A stretch of 64,000 bases of DNA, taken from Laccaria trichodermophora. Lineage: Eukaryota > Basidiomycota > Agaricomycetes > Agaricales > Hydnangiaceae. Below, piece by piece: positions 26,864 through 37,897 of this stretch. The stretch is taken from NCBI GenBank assembly GCA_018417955.1, contig JACTVC010000012.1:310001-374000 (forward strand). The letters are read 5' to 3'. Below the pieces are notes generated by a model, which had not been told where the DNA came from, did no database searches, and saw only the letters and a list, made by a program, of their open reading frames with translations. Every line of letters begins with the position of its first letter. Positions within the stretch are counted from its first letter, which is position 1. A program made the translations under genes and the position numbers.

Positions 26864-27334
26864 TTGAACCTGAGCGATGGTTTAGATTGTTCAACAGCTT
26901 TACAGTATATTTATACTTAGCCGCGTGCGTATTTGGTCGGGTGTGTACCAGCTAAGGACTAGCATGGTTTAGGTAATACCGCGGAAATTTCCGTACTTTA
27001 GTTACCGGTAACATTCGGTTGGAACTGCCGAGCCCTAGGGTTACAAAGCGTGACTAGTTAAAATAAATAACTGTATACAAATTTATTAATGATCAAGATG
27101 CATTTCATCATTTCGCCTATGCAGGCATGATATTTGAAAAAAGTTCAAGGTTATATTGACTCCAAATACTGCAGAGAATAAAACCGAATTTATTGGCATT
27201 TTTCTACCTGCTGTACATTGAAATCAGGCTCTGTTTCATGGGATTTGAGTTTTTTGCTTGAGGGATCAGCCAGATTTGCACGAAGTTTTGGGCCTAGGCC
27301 TAATTAAAATAATAAAAATAAGAGTAAAATATGT

Positions 27335-28480
27335 ACAATTATTTCACTCGATTTAAGGGAGTGAATGTTAAATTCGATAAATTACGCCCATCAGCGGATT
27401 CCGTTTTCCGTGAGAAATTATCTTCTCTTTACCTTTCCTACCCTGATTTCGGTGCCTTGCCTCTCGCCTTCGTCTCTTTCAAACCCCTCTCGCTGTGGCC
27501 AACCTCTCCAGGCGACGCGGGCAACACTATGCCACGTGGAGCTTGGCTCCCATCACATTCCCGCCTTCAAGAGGCCGAATGTTTGTGTGCTCGAGTAGGC
27601 TTTTATCAAGCGCAAACAACAACGCGTTGGGACGGAAAATGATGCGCCGTGCGCGTCACAACAAATCGGGAAGTGGGGGATTTACAAAGTATGTCCGAAA
27701 ATTCAATGAGTGCAAGGCCGTATGTAGTTTTGTAGGATGGAATGTCCTTTTTTGCCAGTGTTATATATGTACTACATGTCATGTAGATATCCTTAGCTAC
27801 AACATTATGAGAATTACATGGAAAGGGCCTAATGACGAAACAGAAAGATTTATTGGCCGATGTGATATAGCAGGGGTTAGTTCCCTGAACCGAAAAACAG
27901 CGAAGGACCCTTAAATCGGGTGCAGGGATAGGCCAGCTCATGGAAATGCACTTTAAATTGAGCTGGTTGGCATCACGGGGCGTTAAATCCACTAAATTGA
28001 ACTCGATTTAAGCTAAATCCATCACACATAAGCACTTATGCCAACTTATGTGTGCTTTTCTGACTTATTTTCAGGTCCTTGCAGCAAACCACCTTCCAAA
28101 AATCTCCCTGAAGAGCAAAAAAAGCAGTAAACATGTAGCCGCAGATGCATTGAAGATATCCTGCAAGTTTTGTATTTTTCCTGAGAATTCAACGGCACGC
28201 AGGCCCCAATCAAGGACGCGCCGTGAGGTCCATTTTGGACAAGGGCTGCATGTTTGCCCGGGAAAAGCCAGTACTGGGAAAAAAATTGCATTTTCGGGTA
28301 TAATAAATACAAAATTGTGTACCATGAGTGAAATTTCGGGAGGGGACGAGGCAGTGGGACGAAGCGGCAGGGGAGGACGAAAGGAGGGAGGAGGACGCGA
28401 CGCGCCAGGTCACGTGGTCACGTGCACCTTCCCCTTTCGGTTGCGATCCGGGAGATCCCGTTAAATCGGCCCACATAAGT
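27335..28480 (-). mobile_element. 1146-bp non-autonomous repeat element, single copy
   Basis: This is the reverse complement of the units in the array at 32329-35766, with the same 1146-bp length and identical open frames, so divergence is negligible. The ends are imperfect inverted repeats sharing CGATTTAA(C)GGGA at the same distance from each tip. CGATTTAA-like motifs recur inside. None of its short open frames resembles a transposase, so it is probably mobilised in trans. It is flanked on the right by a mariner-type MITE. Confidence 0.75.
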
Positions 28481-28500
28481 CTAAATGACAATTAAGAGTA

Positions 28501-28911
28501 CAGTCATCCACCTGCTAATGATACGCCGAAACTGAGAAATTGCATCCAACGATTTGCATTACAACATTCAGCCATAAAAACTACATAAATATTTGAGATA
28601 AATTACATTCTATAACCCTACCAAATTTCAGAATGTTTGAACCACATGTCAGGAAGAAAAGTCGAAATTATGGGTGTATCATTGGGTGGTGTGACTGTAT
28701 TGCAGCAATTTCCAAAAACAGTCCGTTTTAAAAACTTCACAGCAGCACCAACACTGCTTCAATTGTTCCTAAATTTTGCACTACGGTAGATATGAACTTG
28801 TAGTGCACGTTACAATTTATTTCACAAAGATTGATGTAGTATTGAGTGAGATATTAGCTGGTCAAAAGTGTATCAAATGATGGTGGCGTATCATTGGTGG
28901 GTGGATGACTG
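28501..28911. mobile_element. Tc1/mariner-type MITE (411 bp, TA target site)
   Basis: The ends begin CAGTCATCCACC and are inverted copies over about 26 bp, running through AATGATACGCC. Each end is flanked by TA (28499-28500 and 28912-28913), the target duplication of Tc1/mariner elements. No transposase is present. A third end-like copy lies inside at about 28671-28699. Confidence 0.75.
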
Positions 28912-29085
28912 TATATTGTTCCTCCAGAACAGAAAAAAAGTATAAATTACAGAGTGACATTATGATATTTGAGCTGTGAAGTCAGAACTCGGTTGTACCG
29001 GTAACCGCAGTAACCGTACCGTACCGTACCATATTTGGTGAAACTGTGGTTTTTTTACCGGTTGTTACCGGTCGTTACCATGCTA

Positions 29086-29410
29086 CAGTGTTTTGCATGT
29101 GAGATTGGAATCCAAATCTCACGAAAACTTGTTTGTTCTTGTAATGTGTGACGTTGCCTTCCTCGGTGTCACAGCGTTGAACGTTGAACATTGAACTTCC
29201 TTTGCCAAAGTGCTCTTAGTGAAGGTCACGGGTAGCCGATAAACGATCTAGTCTTCCGACTAGATCCTAATTTTCTTCAAGTGGAGGAGTCCCCTCCCTT
29301 GGAACCCGCATTTACGTCGATGATTGAACGTTGACTCCCATCAGTCACAGACCACAAGAACAAACAAGTTTTCGTGAGATTTGAATTCCAATCTCACATG
29401 CAAAACACTG
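29086..29410. mobile_element. MITE with about 57-bp terminal inverted repeats (325 bp, TA target site)
   Basis: The first about 57 bases (starting CAGTGTTTTGCATG) are the reverse complement of the last about 57 with a single mismatch, and TA flanks both ends (29084-29085, 29411-29412). The centre is non-coding. The neighbouring sequence at 28985-29083 is rich in ACCGGT/ACCGT motifs. Confidence 0.8.
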
Positions 29411-29412
29411 TA

Positions 29413-30180
29413 GTCCCTAGTACCAGCTTGGGTCGCCAAACATGTTTTATTTATTTTGTCAGAACGACCACGACGCCTTGGAATCGCGTAAAATGCTTTG
29501 TAATTTTCTAACCTTTGTCCAATCGTTTCAAAACTGTGGAATTAAAAATTTTATGCCAGTCGTTCGACACTCACAGACTTTTTTGACTCGGGATGTCACA
29601 CTAAGTATAATCAACAAATAATGAAACTAAAATATGAATCCCGTGCATCTACCTATCGCTGCATATATGAGGGCCAATGATCTCGCTGAAAGTCCAAGTT
29701 CGCATTTATAAGAAAGAAGTGATTTTTCTTGATAGTCCACCCCCATGTGGTGGCAAGGACACTTGAGAGCGGGACGCTGAACTATAAAACCGAGTAGATA
29801 TTGTTTCTGGATGGTCAAGCCATGCGTTCTGGGAGTAAAATATACGTCTGTTACCCCTTTCTTCTAAATGCGAACTTGACTTTACAGCGAGATGGGCATT
29901 GCCACCGAGACCACTGGGGGACATCGACGTAATACTAGTATTTCTTGAGTATTTCTTGGGTATTTTTTCGTTCGGACCACGTACTTCAGATATTTTATCC
30001 GACCATCCGAGTGATACTTATTGGCTAACAGTATTTGAAGTATTGCGCTTGATATCTCCTTTCAGAGGGCTGTAAACAACGCGAGGTCAAAAGAAAGGGC
30101 GTCACCGCCTCCTTGACCGGCCCTAAACAGGGACGCTCAATATTTCAACAAGGTTTCTCCAAGGTTTTACGAGGATTGAA
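29413..30180. other. Intergenic upstream of the F-box gene
   Basis: I see no coding signal or repeat structure that I can support. Confidence 0.4.
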
Positions 30181-31820
30181 ATGCAGACTGACGCCGAACT
30201 CAGCAGCTCCTTCTGTCTGTTAGAGTTGCCATTGGAAGTTATAGCTGAGGTGTTGAAGTTACTAGATTGGCAAACCGTCCTCCGTATAAGACAGGTGAGT
30301 CATGATGCACTGTGATCTGCCGTAGAATTTCGACTTAACGAAGGCTTTAGACATGCACATACCTTTCTGATGCAACGAAAGCGAAATCCATTTGGCTCGG
30401 CTTATTCTATGCGTCCAACTCCTCTCATTCGCGCTCCCCGTTACGCCTTGAGTGTCCCATGGAGCTCTACACCTCACGGGAGCTCGAATATCTTGTTTTG
30501 CGGCGGTCTAGTGCACAAATCATACGACAAAGACGGACCGAGCTGTTCCCCGCTTTGACTCGTCGGATTCCTATCGATGATCTCTATGTCGGCGCGCTGA
30601 TTTTAATTGATGGAGGACGTTGGCTGCTGACCGCTTCCGCCACCGGTTCAGTCTGGTATTACGATTTAGATGCACGAGATCCGGTGAAAAGACTCTTAAT
30701 ACCGGAGCAAATGGAACATCTACATGGCTTTTCACATGGTGTAAGGATGGTGGTTGATATTGATAACAAATCCTCACTGTTGTCATTCAATCTTGCCATG
30801 GTCATGGTAAGAAGTGGTGCGTCTTGTGTATCCTACTGAAGTATAAAGCCTGATGTGACTTGTACCATCAGCACCCGATTCACCTCGAACCCGACTCACT
30901 CAGGTCTGGCATGTTAGTCTCCAACTCGATGGCCAAGTTCACGCGGCGAGCCTGAAAGCCACGCTCCTGTCCTGTTTCCATCGAGAAAATTGCGGGTTTT
31001 TAGGCTCCTTTTCCTTGCTTGGAAAGTTCATCGCCTTTGGAGTTGCAACAATTGGACAGTGGAACGTACCTTGTTATGTCGCGTTAGTTGACTGGGCCGT
31101 GGCCGGCATCCACAGTCAGTCACACCGCACATCTTTAGCGTATTTGAGGACGATCATATATTACCCATGGACACCAGTGAGCAAGTTTATTGTCGTTTTT
31201 TTGTGTTGATCACATAAAGTAATCAGGATAAAGTGCAATTACTCCCGGGAGATAGGTTATTGGTTCTGACGCGGCCTTATATCAGTCTATATGATACATC
31301 ATCTTTTGAGGCGACCACAAGTATACCTCCTGATGGCTTTCCTAGATGGCCCGTGTATCCCTCGCCTACCTGGAAGTCCAGAATACCTTCACTTGATCCA
31401 GATACCCTCTCTCAAACATATCTTTGCCCAGATACGAACACGCTGAGGCTTGTTTTCATCACAATGGATGCCGTTCACGGTCTCATTATTCCAGGCGATG
31501 CTCATCTTGACCAAGAGCCCAAGGTTCTCAGGTTAATGGATTTGGGCGTGGAAACGGGACCCAATTTTGTTTTTTCTTATAATAGTGCAATCATGCCAGT
31601 GTATAGACCATACATGAGTGAGTATGGTAGGGCATCTCTCCTCCACATGCTGGATTATACATGGCCAAACGACACTCTCCTTAGTCCTCCTAATACCCTT
31701 ACGACAAAGTTGGGTGAGGATGACTGGATGGAAAGAACTTCTGCCTTCGATGAAGTGTCTGGGCGGGTGGTTGTATGTGGTCAGACTGAAGTTGTTGTAT
31801 TCGATTTTGTTAGTTTTTGA
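30181..31820 (+). CDS. F-box domain protein
   Basis: Exons 30181-30294, 30351-30816, 30872-31176 and 31227-31820 give 492 residues. The N-terminus is a clear F-box (LELPLEVIAEVLKLLDWQTVLRIRQTCTYLSD at residues 14-45). It is followed by a long region that fits the beta-propeller-like C-terminal part common in Agaricomycete F-box proteins (short segments such as WLLTASATGSVWYYDL). It probably acts as a substrate adaptor of an SCF ubiquitin ligase; the target is unknown. Exon 2 ends at the strong GTGCGT donor (30817) rather than the earlier GTAAGA, because only that keeps frame. It lies between inverted copies of the 1146-bp element. Confidence 0.88.
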
Positions 31821-32328
31821 AAATACAGCAAGGGCTATGCGGCGCAGCGGTGTGATACCAGTTTCCTCGCCCGCCGCAACGATATAAAATATTCTATATG
31901 GAAGTCTGCGAACCACCTCTGCTGACCGGCTCTCGCCTTGCTTGCATTGTCTTCCTCTAGCGAACACCGGTATCCTCAATTTCTCGCCGTTTCGATGTTC
32001 GCCTCCCCATGCCACTGCTCACACCTAGTGGTATACGCCACGCTATCTCGCCAACTTAATTCTCTACGTCAGCCCAACATCTGTCAACCTTCAACTTCAA
32101 TTTAGCATGACCTCCGAATATCTGGCCCCTGCACACAACTCTTCACATCTCCTATACAATACAGCTACACATCGGACACCCAAGATCACTTAATGGATAG
32201 CCCACATGACTTAATTACATCTAAGGGAAGCCATACGCTTCCCGTGCGTCTTAGTACTAGACTACTTGTTGCACGTAAATCTCGAGATAATAATAAATAA
32301 ATAAAACTTCAATTTAGCGCCGGCATGT
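31821..32328. other. Intergenic with an inverted dispersed-repeat fragment
   Basis: About 31990-32080 is related, inverted, to 26470-26720. The rest is without recognisable content. Confidence 0.4.
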
Positions 32329-33474
32329 ACTTATGTGGGCCGATTTAACGGGATCTCCCGGATCGCAACCGAAAGGGGAAGGTGCACGTGACCACGTGAC
32401 CTGGCGCGTCGCGTCCTCCTCCCTCCTTTCGTCCTCCCCTGCCGCTTCGTCCCACTGCCTCGTCCCCTCCCGAAATTTCACTCATGGTACACAATTTTGT
32501 ATTTATTATACCCGAAAATGCAATTTTTTTCCCAGTACTGGCTTTTCCCGGGCAAACATGCAGCCCTTGTCCAAAATGGACCTCACGGCGCGTCCTTGAT
32601 TGGGGCCTGCGTGCCGTTGAATTCTCAGGAAAAATACAAAACTTGCAGGATATCTTCAATGCATCTGCGGCTACATGTTTACTGCTTTTTTTGCTCTTCA
32701 GGGAGATTTTTGGAAGGTGGTTTGCTGCAAGGACCTGAAAATAAGTCAGAAAAGCACACATAAGTTGGCATAAGTGCTTATGTGTGATGGATTTAGCTTA
32801 AATCGAGTTCAATTTAGTGGATTTAACGCCCCGTGATGCCAACCAGCTCAATTTAAAGTGCATTTCCATGAGCTGGCCTATCCCTGCACCCGATTTAAGG
32901 GTCCTTCGCTGTTTTTCGGTTCAGGGAACTAACCCCTGCTATATCACATCGGCCAATAAATCTTTCTGTTTCGTCATTAGGCCCTTTCCATGTAATTCTC
33001 ATAATGTTGTAGCTAAGGATATCTACATGACATGTAGTACATATATAACACTGGCAAAAAAGGACATTCCATCCTACAAAACTACATACGGCCTTGCACT
33101 CATTGAATTTTCGGACATACTTTGTAAATCCCCCACTTCCCGATTTGTTGTGACGCGCACGGCGCATCATTTTCCGTCCCAACGCGTTGTTGTTTGCGCT
33201 TGATAAAAGCCTACTCGAGCACACAAACATTCGGCCTCTTGAAGGCGGGAATGTGATGGGAGCCAAGCTCCACGTGGCATAGTGTTGCCCGCGTCGCCTG
33301 GAGAGGTTGGCCACAGCGAGAGGGGTTTGAAAGAGACGAAGGCGAGAGGCAAGGCACCGAAATCAGGGTAGGAAAGGTAAAGAGAAGATAATTTCTCACG
33401 GAAAACGGAATCCGCTGATGGGCGTAATTTATCGAATTTAACATTCACTCCCTTAAATCGAGTGAAATAATTGT
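32329..33474 (+). mobile_element. 1146-bp element, array copy 1
   Basis: First unit of a three-copy head-to-tail array. It begins ACTTATGTGGGCC and ends AATAATTGT. It carries two E-box sites (CACGTG at 32385-32390 and 32393-32398) and, near 32757-32784, an internal palindrome (CACATAAG...CTTATGTG) that repeats the terminal motif. Confidence 0.85.
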
Positions 33475-34620
33475 ACTTATGTGGGCCGATTTAACGGGAT
33501 CTCCCGGATCGCAACCGAAAGGGGAAGGTGCACGTGACCACGTGACCTGGCGCGTCGCGTCCTCCTCCCTCCTTTCGTCCTCCCCTGCCGCTTCGTCCCA
33601 CTGCCTCGTCCCCTCCCGAAATTTCACTCATGGTACACAATTTTGTATTTATTATACCCGAAAATGCAATTTTTTTCCCAGTACTGGCTTTTCCCGGGCA
33701 AACATGCAGCCCTTGTCCAAAATGGACCTCACGGCGCGTCCTTGATTGGGGCCTGCGTGCCGTTGAATTCTCAGGAAAAATACAAAACTTGCAGGATATC
33801 TTCAATGCATCTGCGGCTACATGTTTACTGCTTTTTTTGCTCTTCAGGGAGATTTTTGGAAGGTGGTTTGCTGCAAGGACCTGAAAATAAGTCAGAAAAG
33901 CACACATAAGTTGGCATAAGTGCTTATGTGTGATGGATTTAGCTTAAATCGAGTTCAATTTAGTGGATTTAACGCCCCGTGATGCCAACCAGCTCAATTT
34001 AAAGTGCATTTCCATGAGCTGGCCTATCCCTGCACCCGATTTAAGGGTCCTTCGCTGTTTTTCGGTTCAGGGAACTAACCCCTGCTATATCACATCGGCC
34101 AATAAATCTTTCTGTTTCGTCATTAGGCCCTTTCCATGTAATTCTCATAATGTTGTAGCTAAGGATATCTACATGACATGTAGTACATATATAACACTGG
34201 CAAAAAAGGACATTCCATCCTACAAAACTACATACGGCCTTGCACTCATTGAATTTTCGGACATACTTTGTAAATCCCCCACTTCCCGATTTGTTGTGAC
34301 GCGCACGGCGCATCATTTTCCGTCCCAACGCGTTGTTGTTTGCGCTTGATAAAAGCCTACTCGAGCACACAAACATTCGGCCTCTTGAAGGCGGGAATGT
34401 GATGGGAGCCAAGCTCCACGTGGCATAGTGTTGCCCGCGTCGCCTGGAGAGGTTGGCCACAGCGAGAGGGGTTTGAAAGAGACGAAGGCGAGAGGCAAGG
34501 CACCGAAATCAGGGTAGGAAAGGTAAAGAGAAGATAATTTCTCACGGAAAACGGAATCCGCTGATGGGCGTAATTTATCGAATTTAACATTCACTCCCTT
34601 AAATCGAGTGAAATAATTGT
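33475..34620 (+). mobile_element. 1146-bp element, array copy 2
   Basis: The unit abuts copy 1 with no intervening base and has the same length. I noticed no difference in the stretches compared, and its open frames are identical to those of copy 1. Confidence 0.85.
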
Positions 34621-35766
34621 ACTTATGTGGGCCGATTTAACGGGATCTCCCGGATCGCAACCGAAAGGGGAAGGTGCACGTGACCACGTGACCTGGCGCG
34701 TCGCGTCCTCCTCCCTCCTTTCGTCCTCCCCTGCCGCTTCGTCCCACTGCCTCGTCCCCTCCCGAAATTTCACTCATGGTACACAATTTTGTATTTATTA
34801 TACCCGAAAATGCAATTTTTTTCCCAGTACTGGCTTTTCCCGGGCAAACATGCAGCCCTTGTCCAAAATGGACCTCACGGCGCGTCCTTGATTGGGGCCT
34901 GCGTGCCGTTGAATTCTCAGGAAAAATACAAAACTTGCAGGATATCTTCAATGCATCTGCGGCTACATGTTTACTGCTTTTTTTGCTCTTCAGGGAGATT
35001 TTTGGAAGGTGGTTTGCTGCAAGGACCTGAAAATAAGTCAGAAAAGCACACATAAGTTGGCATAAGTGCTTATGTGTGATGGATTTAGCTTAAATCGAGT
35101 TCAATTTAGTGGATTTAACGCCCCGTGATGCCAACCAGCTCAATTTAAAGTGCATTTCCATGAGCTGGCCTATCCCTGCACCCGATTTAAGGGTCCTTCG
35201 CTGTTTTTCGGTTCAGGGAACTAACCCCTGCTATATCACATCGGCCAATAAATCTTTCTGTTTCGTCATTAGGCCCTTTCCATGTAATTCTCATAATGTT
35301 GTAGCTAAGGATATCTACATGACATGTAGTACATATATAACACTGGCAAAAAAGGACATTCCATCCTACAAAACTACATACGGCCTTGCACTCATTGAAT
35401 TTTCGGACATACTTTGTAAATCCCCCACTTCCCGATTTGTTGTGACGCGCACGGCGCATCATTTTCCGTCCCAACGCGTTGTTGTTTGCGCTTGATAAAA
35501 GCCTACTCGAGCACACAAACATTCGGCCTCTTGAAGGCGGGAATGTGATGGGAGCCAAGCTCCACGTGGCATAGTGTTGCCCGCGTCGCCTGGAGAGGTT
35601 GGCCACAGCGAGAGGGGTTTGAAAGAGACGAAGGCGAGAGGCAAGGCACCGAAATCAGGGTAGGAAAGGTAAAGAGAAGATAATTTCTCACGGAAAACGG
35701 AATCCGCTGATGGGCGTAATTTATCGAATTTAACATTCACTCCCTTAAATCGAGTGAAATAATTGT
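34621..35766 (+). mobile_element. 1146-bp element, array copy 3
   Basis: Third unit, again without spacer. It is followed by ACTTAA, which repeats the first bases of the unit, so the right end of the array is either a target-site remnant or the start of a fourth, lost unit. Confidence 0.85.
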
Positions 35767-35803
35767 ACTTAATTAGATACATTACGCTCATTACTTTTGC
35801 AAG

Positions 35804-35947
35804 ACTCGGTGGCGTAGTGGTTATCGCAGAGCGAAATTGATATCCATCATATTGCTGGACCTGTGTTTGTGTGCTTTCGCTCACACACACGGCTGCTGGG
35901 CTATGATGGCATTTACGTTCAAGCCCTGTTCGATTCGGGGACCGAGT
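35804..35947 (+). repeat. tRNA-like SINE-type element, copy 3
   Basis: It has 5' ACTCGGT (35804-35810) and 3' ACCGAGT (35941-35947) as a perfect 7-bp acceptor-like stem. D-arm GGCGTAGTGGTTATCGC (35811-35827) and T-arm CCCTGTTCGATTCGGGG (35924-35940) lie next to these stems as in a tRNA. The middle is about 96 bases, against some 17 to 22 in a tRNA without an intron. It lies 37 bp from the end of the 1146-bp array. Confidence 0.65.
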
Positions 35948-36265
35948 GTTTGAAGTATCTTGGATGTTTTGTAAGAGTAAGCAAACTTATTGAAGGTTCT
36001 TATTCGTTCGATACATATGGTCCAATGACTCGGAATGTCACTGTAGTCCGTGTATGCTATAATATAAATTGCCAGCCTGCAGATATGATATCAACGAGGG
36101 GTACAAATTGAGTAAATTGATCCGTCCGCGTCCTGCTGCACACCTCCCAGAACCCACGTGTCCGTATGCGCTCGAAAACTCCCCGTCCGAATCAATTTCT
36201 TAGATCGACTTCTCACAAGTCTACACTTTCAAACACCATACCAACCCTCATTAATCATTGCCCTC

Positions 36266-37897
36266 CTAACGCCAATACAAACTCCCCTCAGCGCTCTCCG
36301 CCGTCCACCTCGAAAGAACATACACGAACCCAACTACATCAGCCACGTAGGCCGATATAATAGCAACAATTACAAAAACAAGGGGAGGTCAGAACCGGTT
36401 TTTTACAAAGGGGACGAAAGTCCAAAAGAGACACCAAAAAAAAAAAGCTTCTTTCATACCAACACCACCGTTGCCAAGAAATAAGCAAGAGAGAAAAGAG
36501 AGCTCACCCCCCCCCTCCTATCCCTAAACATCCCCAAATCCCACCCCAAATCCGGCACCCCCATCACATTACAAAATATATGAGCGCTGATGGGTGGAAG
36601 GATGGATGCGGTGCGGAGGAAGAGAAAGGAGGTGTGGAAGCCGAAGAGGGAGGTGTATGTTAGTTGGAATACTGTGCTCTCGTCAGTTTTCGGTGATGTA
36701 AAGAGGGCAAGAAGAGGGGAAGAGGGAAGACGAGGACGAACGGGAAGTGAATAGGGCGCGTTTTAAAGTGGAGGGTGTGCGGCCGTAGCGGTTGTAGGTG
36801 TCCCATGCGTGGTGGACGTGTGCTGTTCAACGAGGGCCTTAGTCCGGTGTTGGGCATAAAGGGAAGGGGGGAAAGAAGAAAGAAGAGAACGCACCCAACC
36901 CAAAAGCCAAGGGCGCCAAAAGGATCATTTTGAACGTTGATGAGGTGGTAGACTGATAAGATGCATGCTCTGAATACTATTTCTTCAGTTATTGGGGCCT
37001 TTTTTGTGTTAGCTTTTGTTGAAATGCAAAGAAGGAAGGGGAAGGGAAGGAAAGGAAGGGGACGGAAGGGGAGGAAAGGAAGGAATCGAAAGGGAAAGGA
37101 AAGAAAGGGAAGGAAGGAAGGGGTGGAAGGAAAGGAAGGGAATCGAAAGAAGGAACGAAACGAAAGCAAAGAAAAAGGAACCAAACGAAGGCGACGGAAA
37201 GGAACGAAAGAAAAGAAAAGAAAGAACGAAACGAAAGAACAAAAGAATCAAAAGAAAAGAAAGCGACACTCACAACAACATAATTCCTAACCCCAACAAG
37301 CGTACAAAACCTCCTCGTAACATGGTTCTCCCACACCCAGTTCCTCTGGAACGGGAGTTGACCGCCTAGGTAGTCTGAGAAGAGGGGTCCGAGGAAGAGG
37401 GTTGGTGTTACTCAATGCGGTAGGATCTCTTCTAGCTTCAAGTTTAGGTTTAGGGAGAAGGAGGGTAGGGGGAAGCCGAGGAGGAGGAGGGTTTGTGAGA
37501 GGGCGTTTAGGAGTGTCTTTGTGCCAGAGGCGTTATTAGCTTCGTGGCAGGGAACAACTTGGAAGAGGTGGGAAAAACGCACGGCCCATCGAAATCCATG
37601 ACCAGCCCAGACAACGCCCACGAAAACAGAACAACAGACCGTCGTGGCGCAGAGGACGGCTAGGAGACGGGCGCGGATGACGTCTGGGTCGTCCCTCCAC
37701 CGTTCGGATTGTTCCTTTTCTCTTTCTCTTTGATTGTTGGTGTTCTGCCAGTCCTCTTTGTTTGAATGAGTACTGGTGGTGGAGGAGAAAGAGAGGCGAG
37801 AATGTTTAGAGATGTAGAGAGAGCCTATGTAGGTTAGGCTGAAGAGGAGGGAGAGGAGGTGGGCTGTTGATGTGCTGAGGGCGAGTTGTGGGGACAT
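36266..37897 (-). pseudogene. RCE1: CAAX prenyl protease 2 (RCE1-like), damaged
   Basis: Read from ATG 37897 on the minus strand, the family blocks appear in order: an N-terminal membrane span; PTLFLGPLFSDYLGGQLPFQRNW; VGVRNYVV; the catalytic APITEEIVFRACIL; AHVHHAWDTYNRYGRTPSTLKRALF; LFQLTYTSLFGFHTSFLFLRT; and HIFCNVMGVP. RCE1 is the ER-membrane glutamate protease that removes -AAX from prenylated proteins. Two lesions break it. A TGA at 37414-37412 sits just before VTPTLFLGPL, where family members I know have a hydrophobic residue. A one-base frameshift lies near 36928-36931, in AAAA between LINVQ and MILLAPLAFGL. The intron before the last exon (about 36350-36266) also lacks a clear acceptor. 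Catalytic motifs are all present, so the damage is recent or is a sequence error. Confidence 0.78.
36999..37273. repeat. Expanded low-complexity intron of the RCE1-like gene
   Basis: A GTGAGT donor and a CTAAC...AAAAAAG acceptor bound a 275-base intron, about five times the size of other introns here. From about 37022 to 37260 it is almost pure purine on the plus strand (GGAAG, GGGAA, GAAAG units). This tract creates long meaningless open frames on both strands. Confidence 0.75.

Noticed and set aside
32333..35890. Repeated open frames of 77 to 143 codons in the 1146-bp units
   Set aside because: Different frames on both strands overlap, none resembles a transposase or any family, and they are identical only because the units are identical.
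35804..35947. Genuine tRNA gene with a large intron
   Set aside because: The acceptor, D and T arms are right, but the middle differs entirely among the three copies and no consistent anticodon arm is found. A repeat family fits better.
36961..37336. Lysine/arginine-rich and phenylalanine/serine-rich open frames
   Set aside because: They fall in the purine-tract intron of the RCE1-like gene and reflect only base composition.
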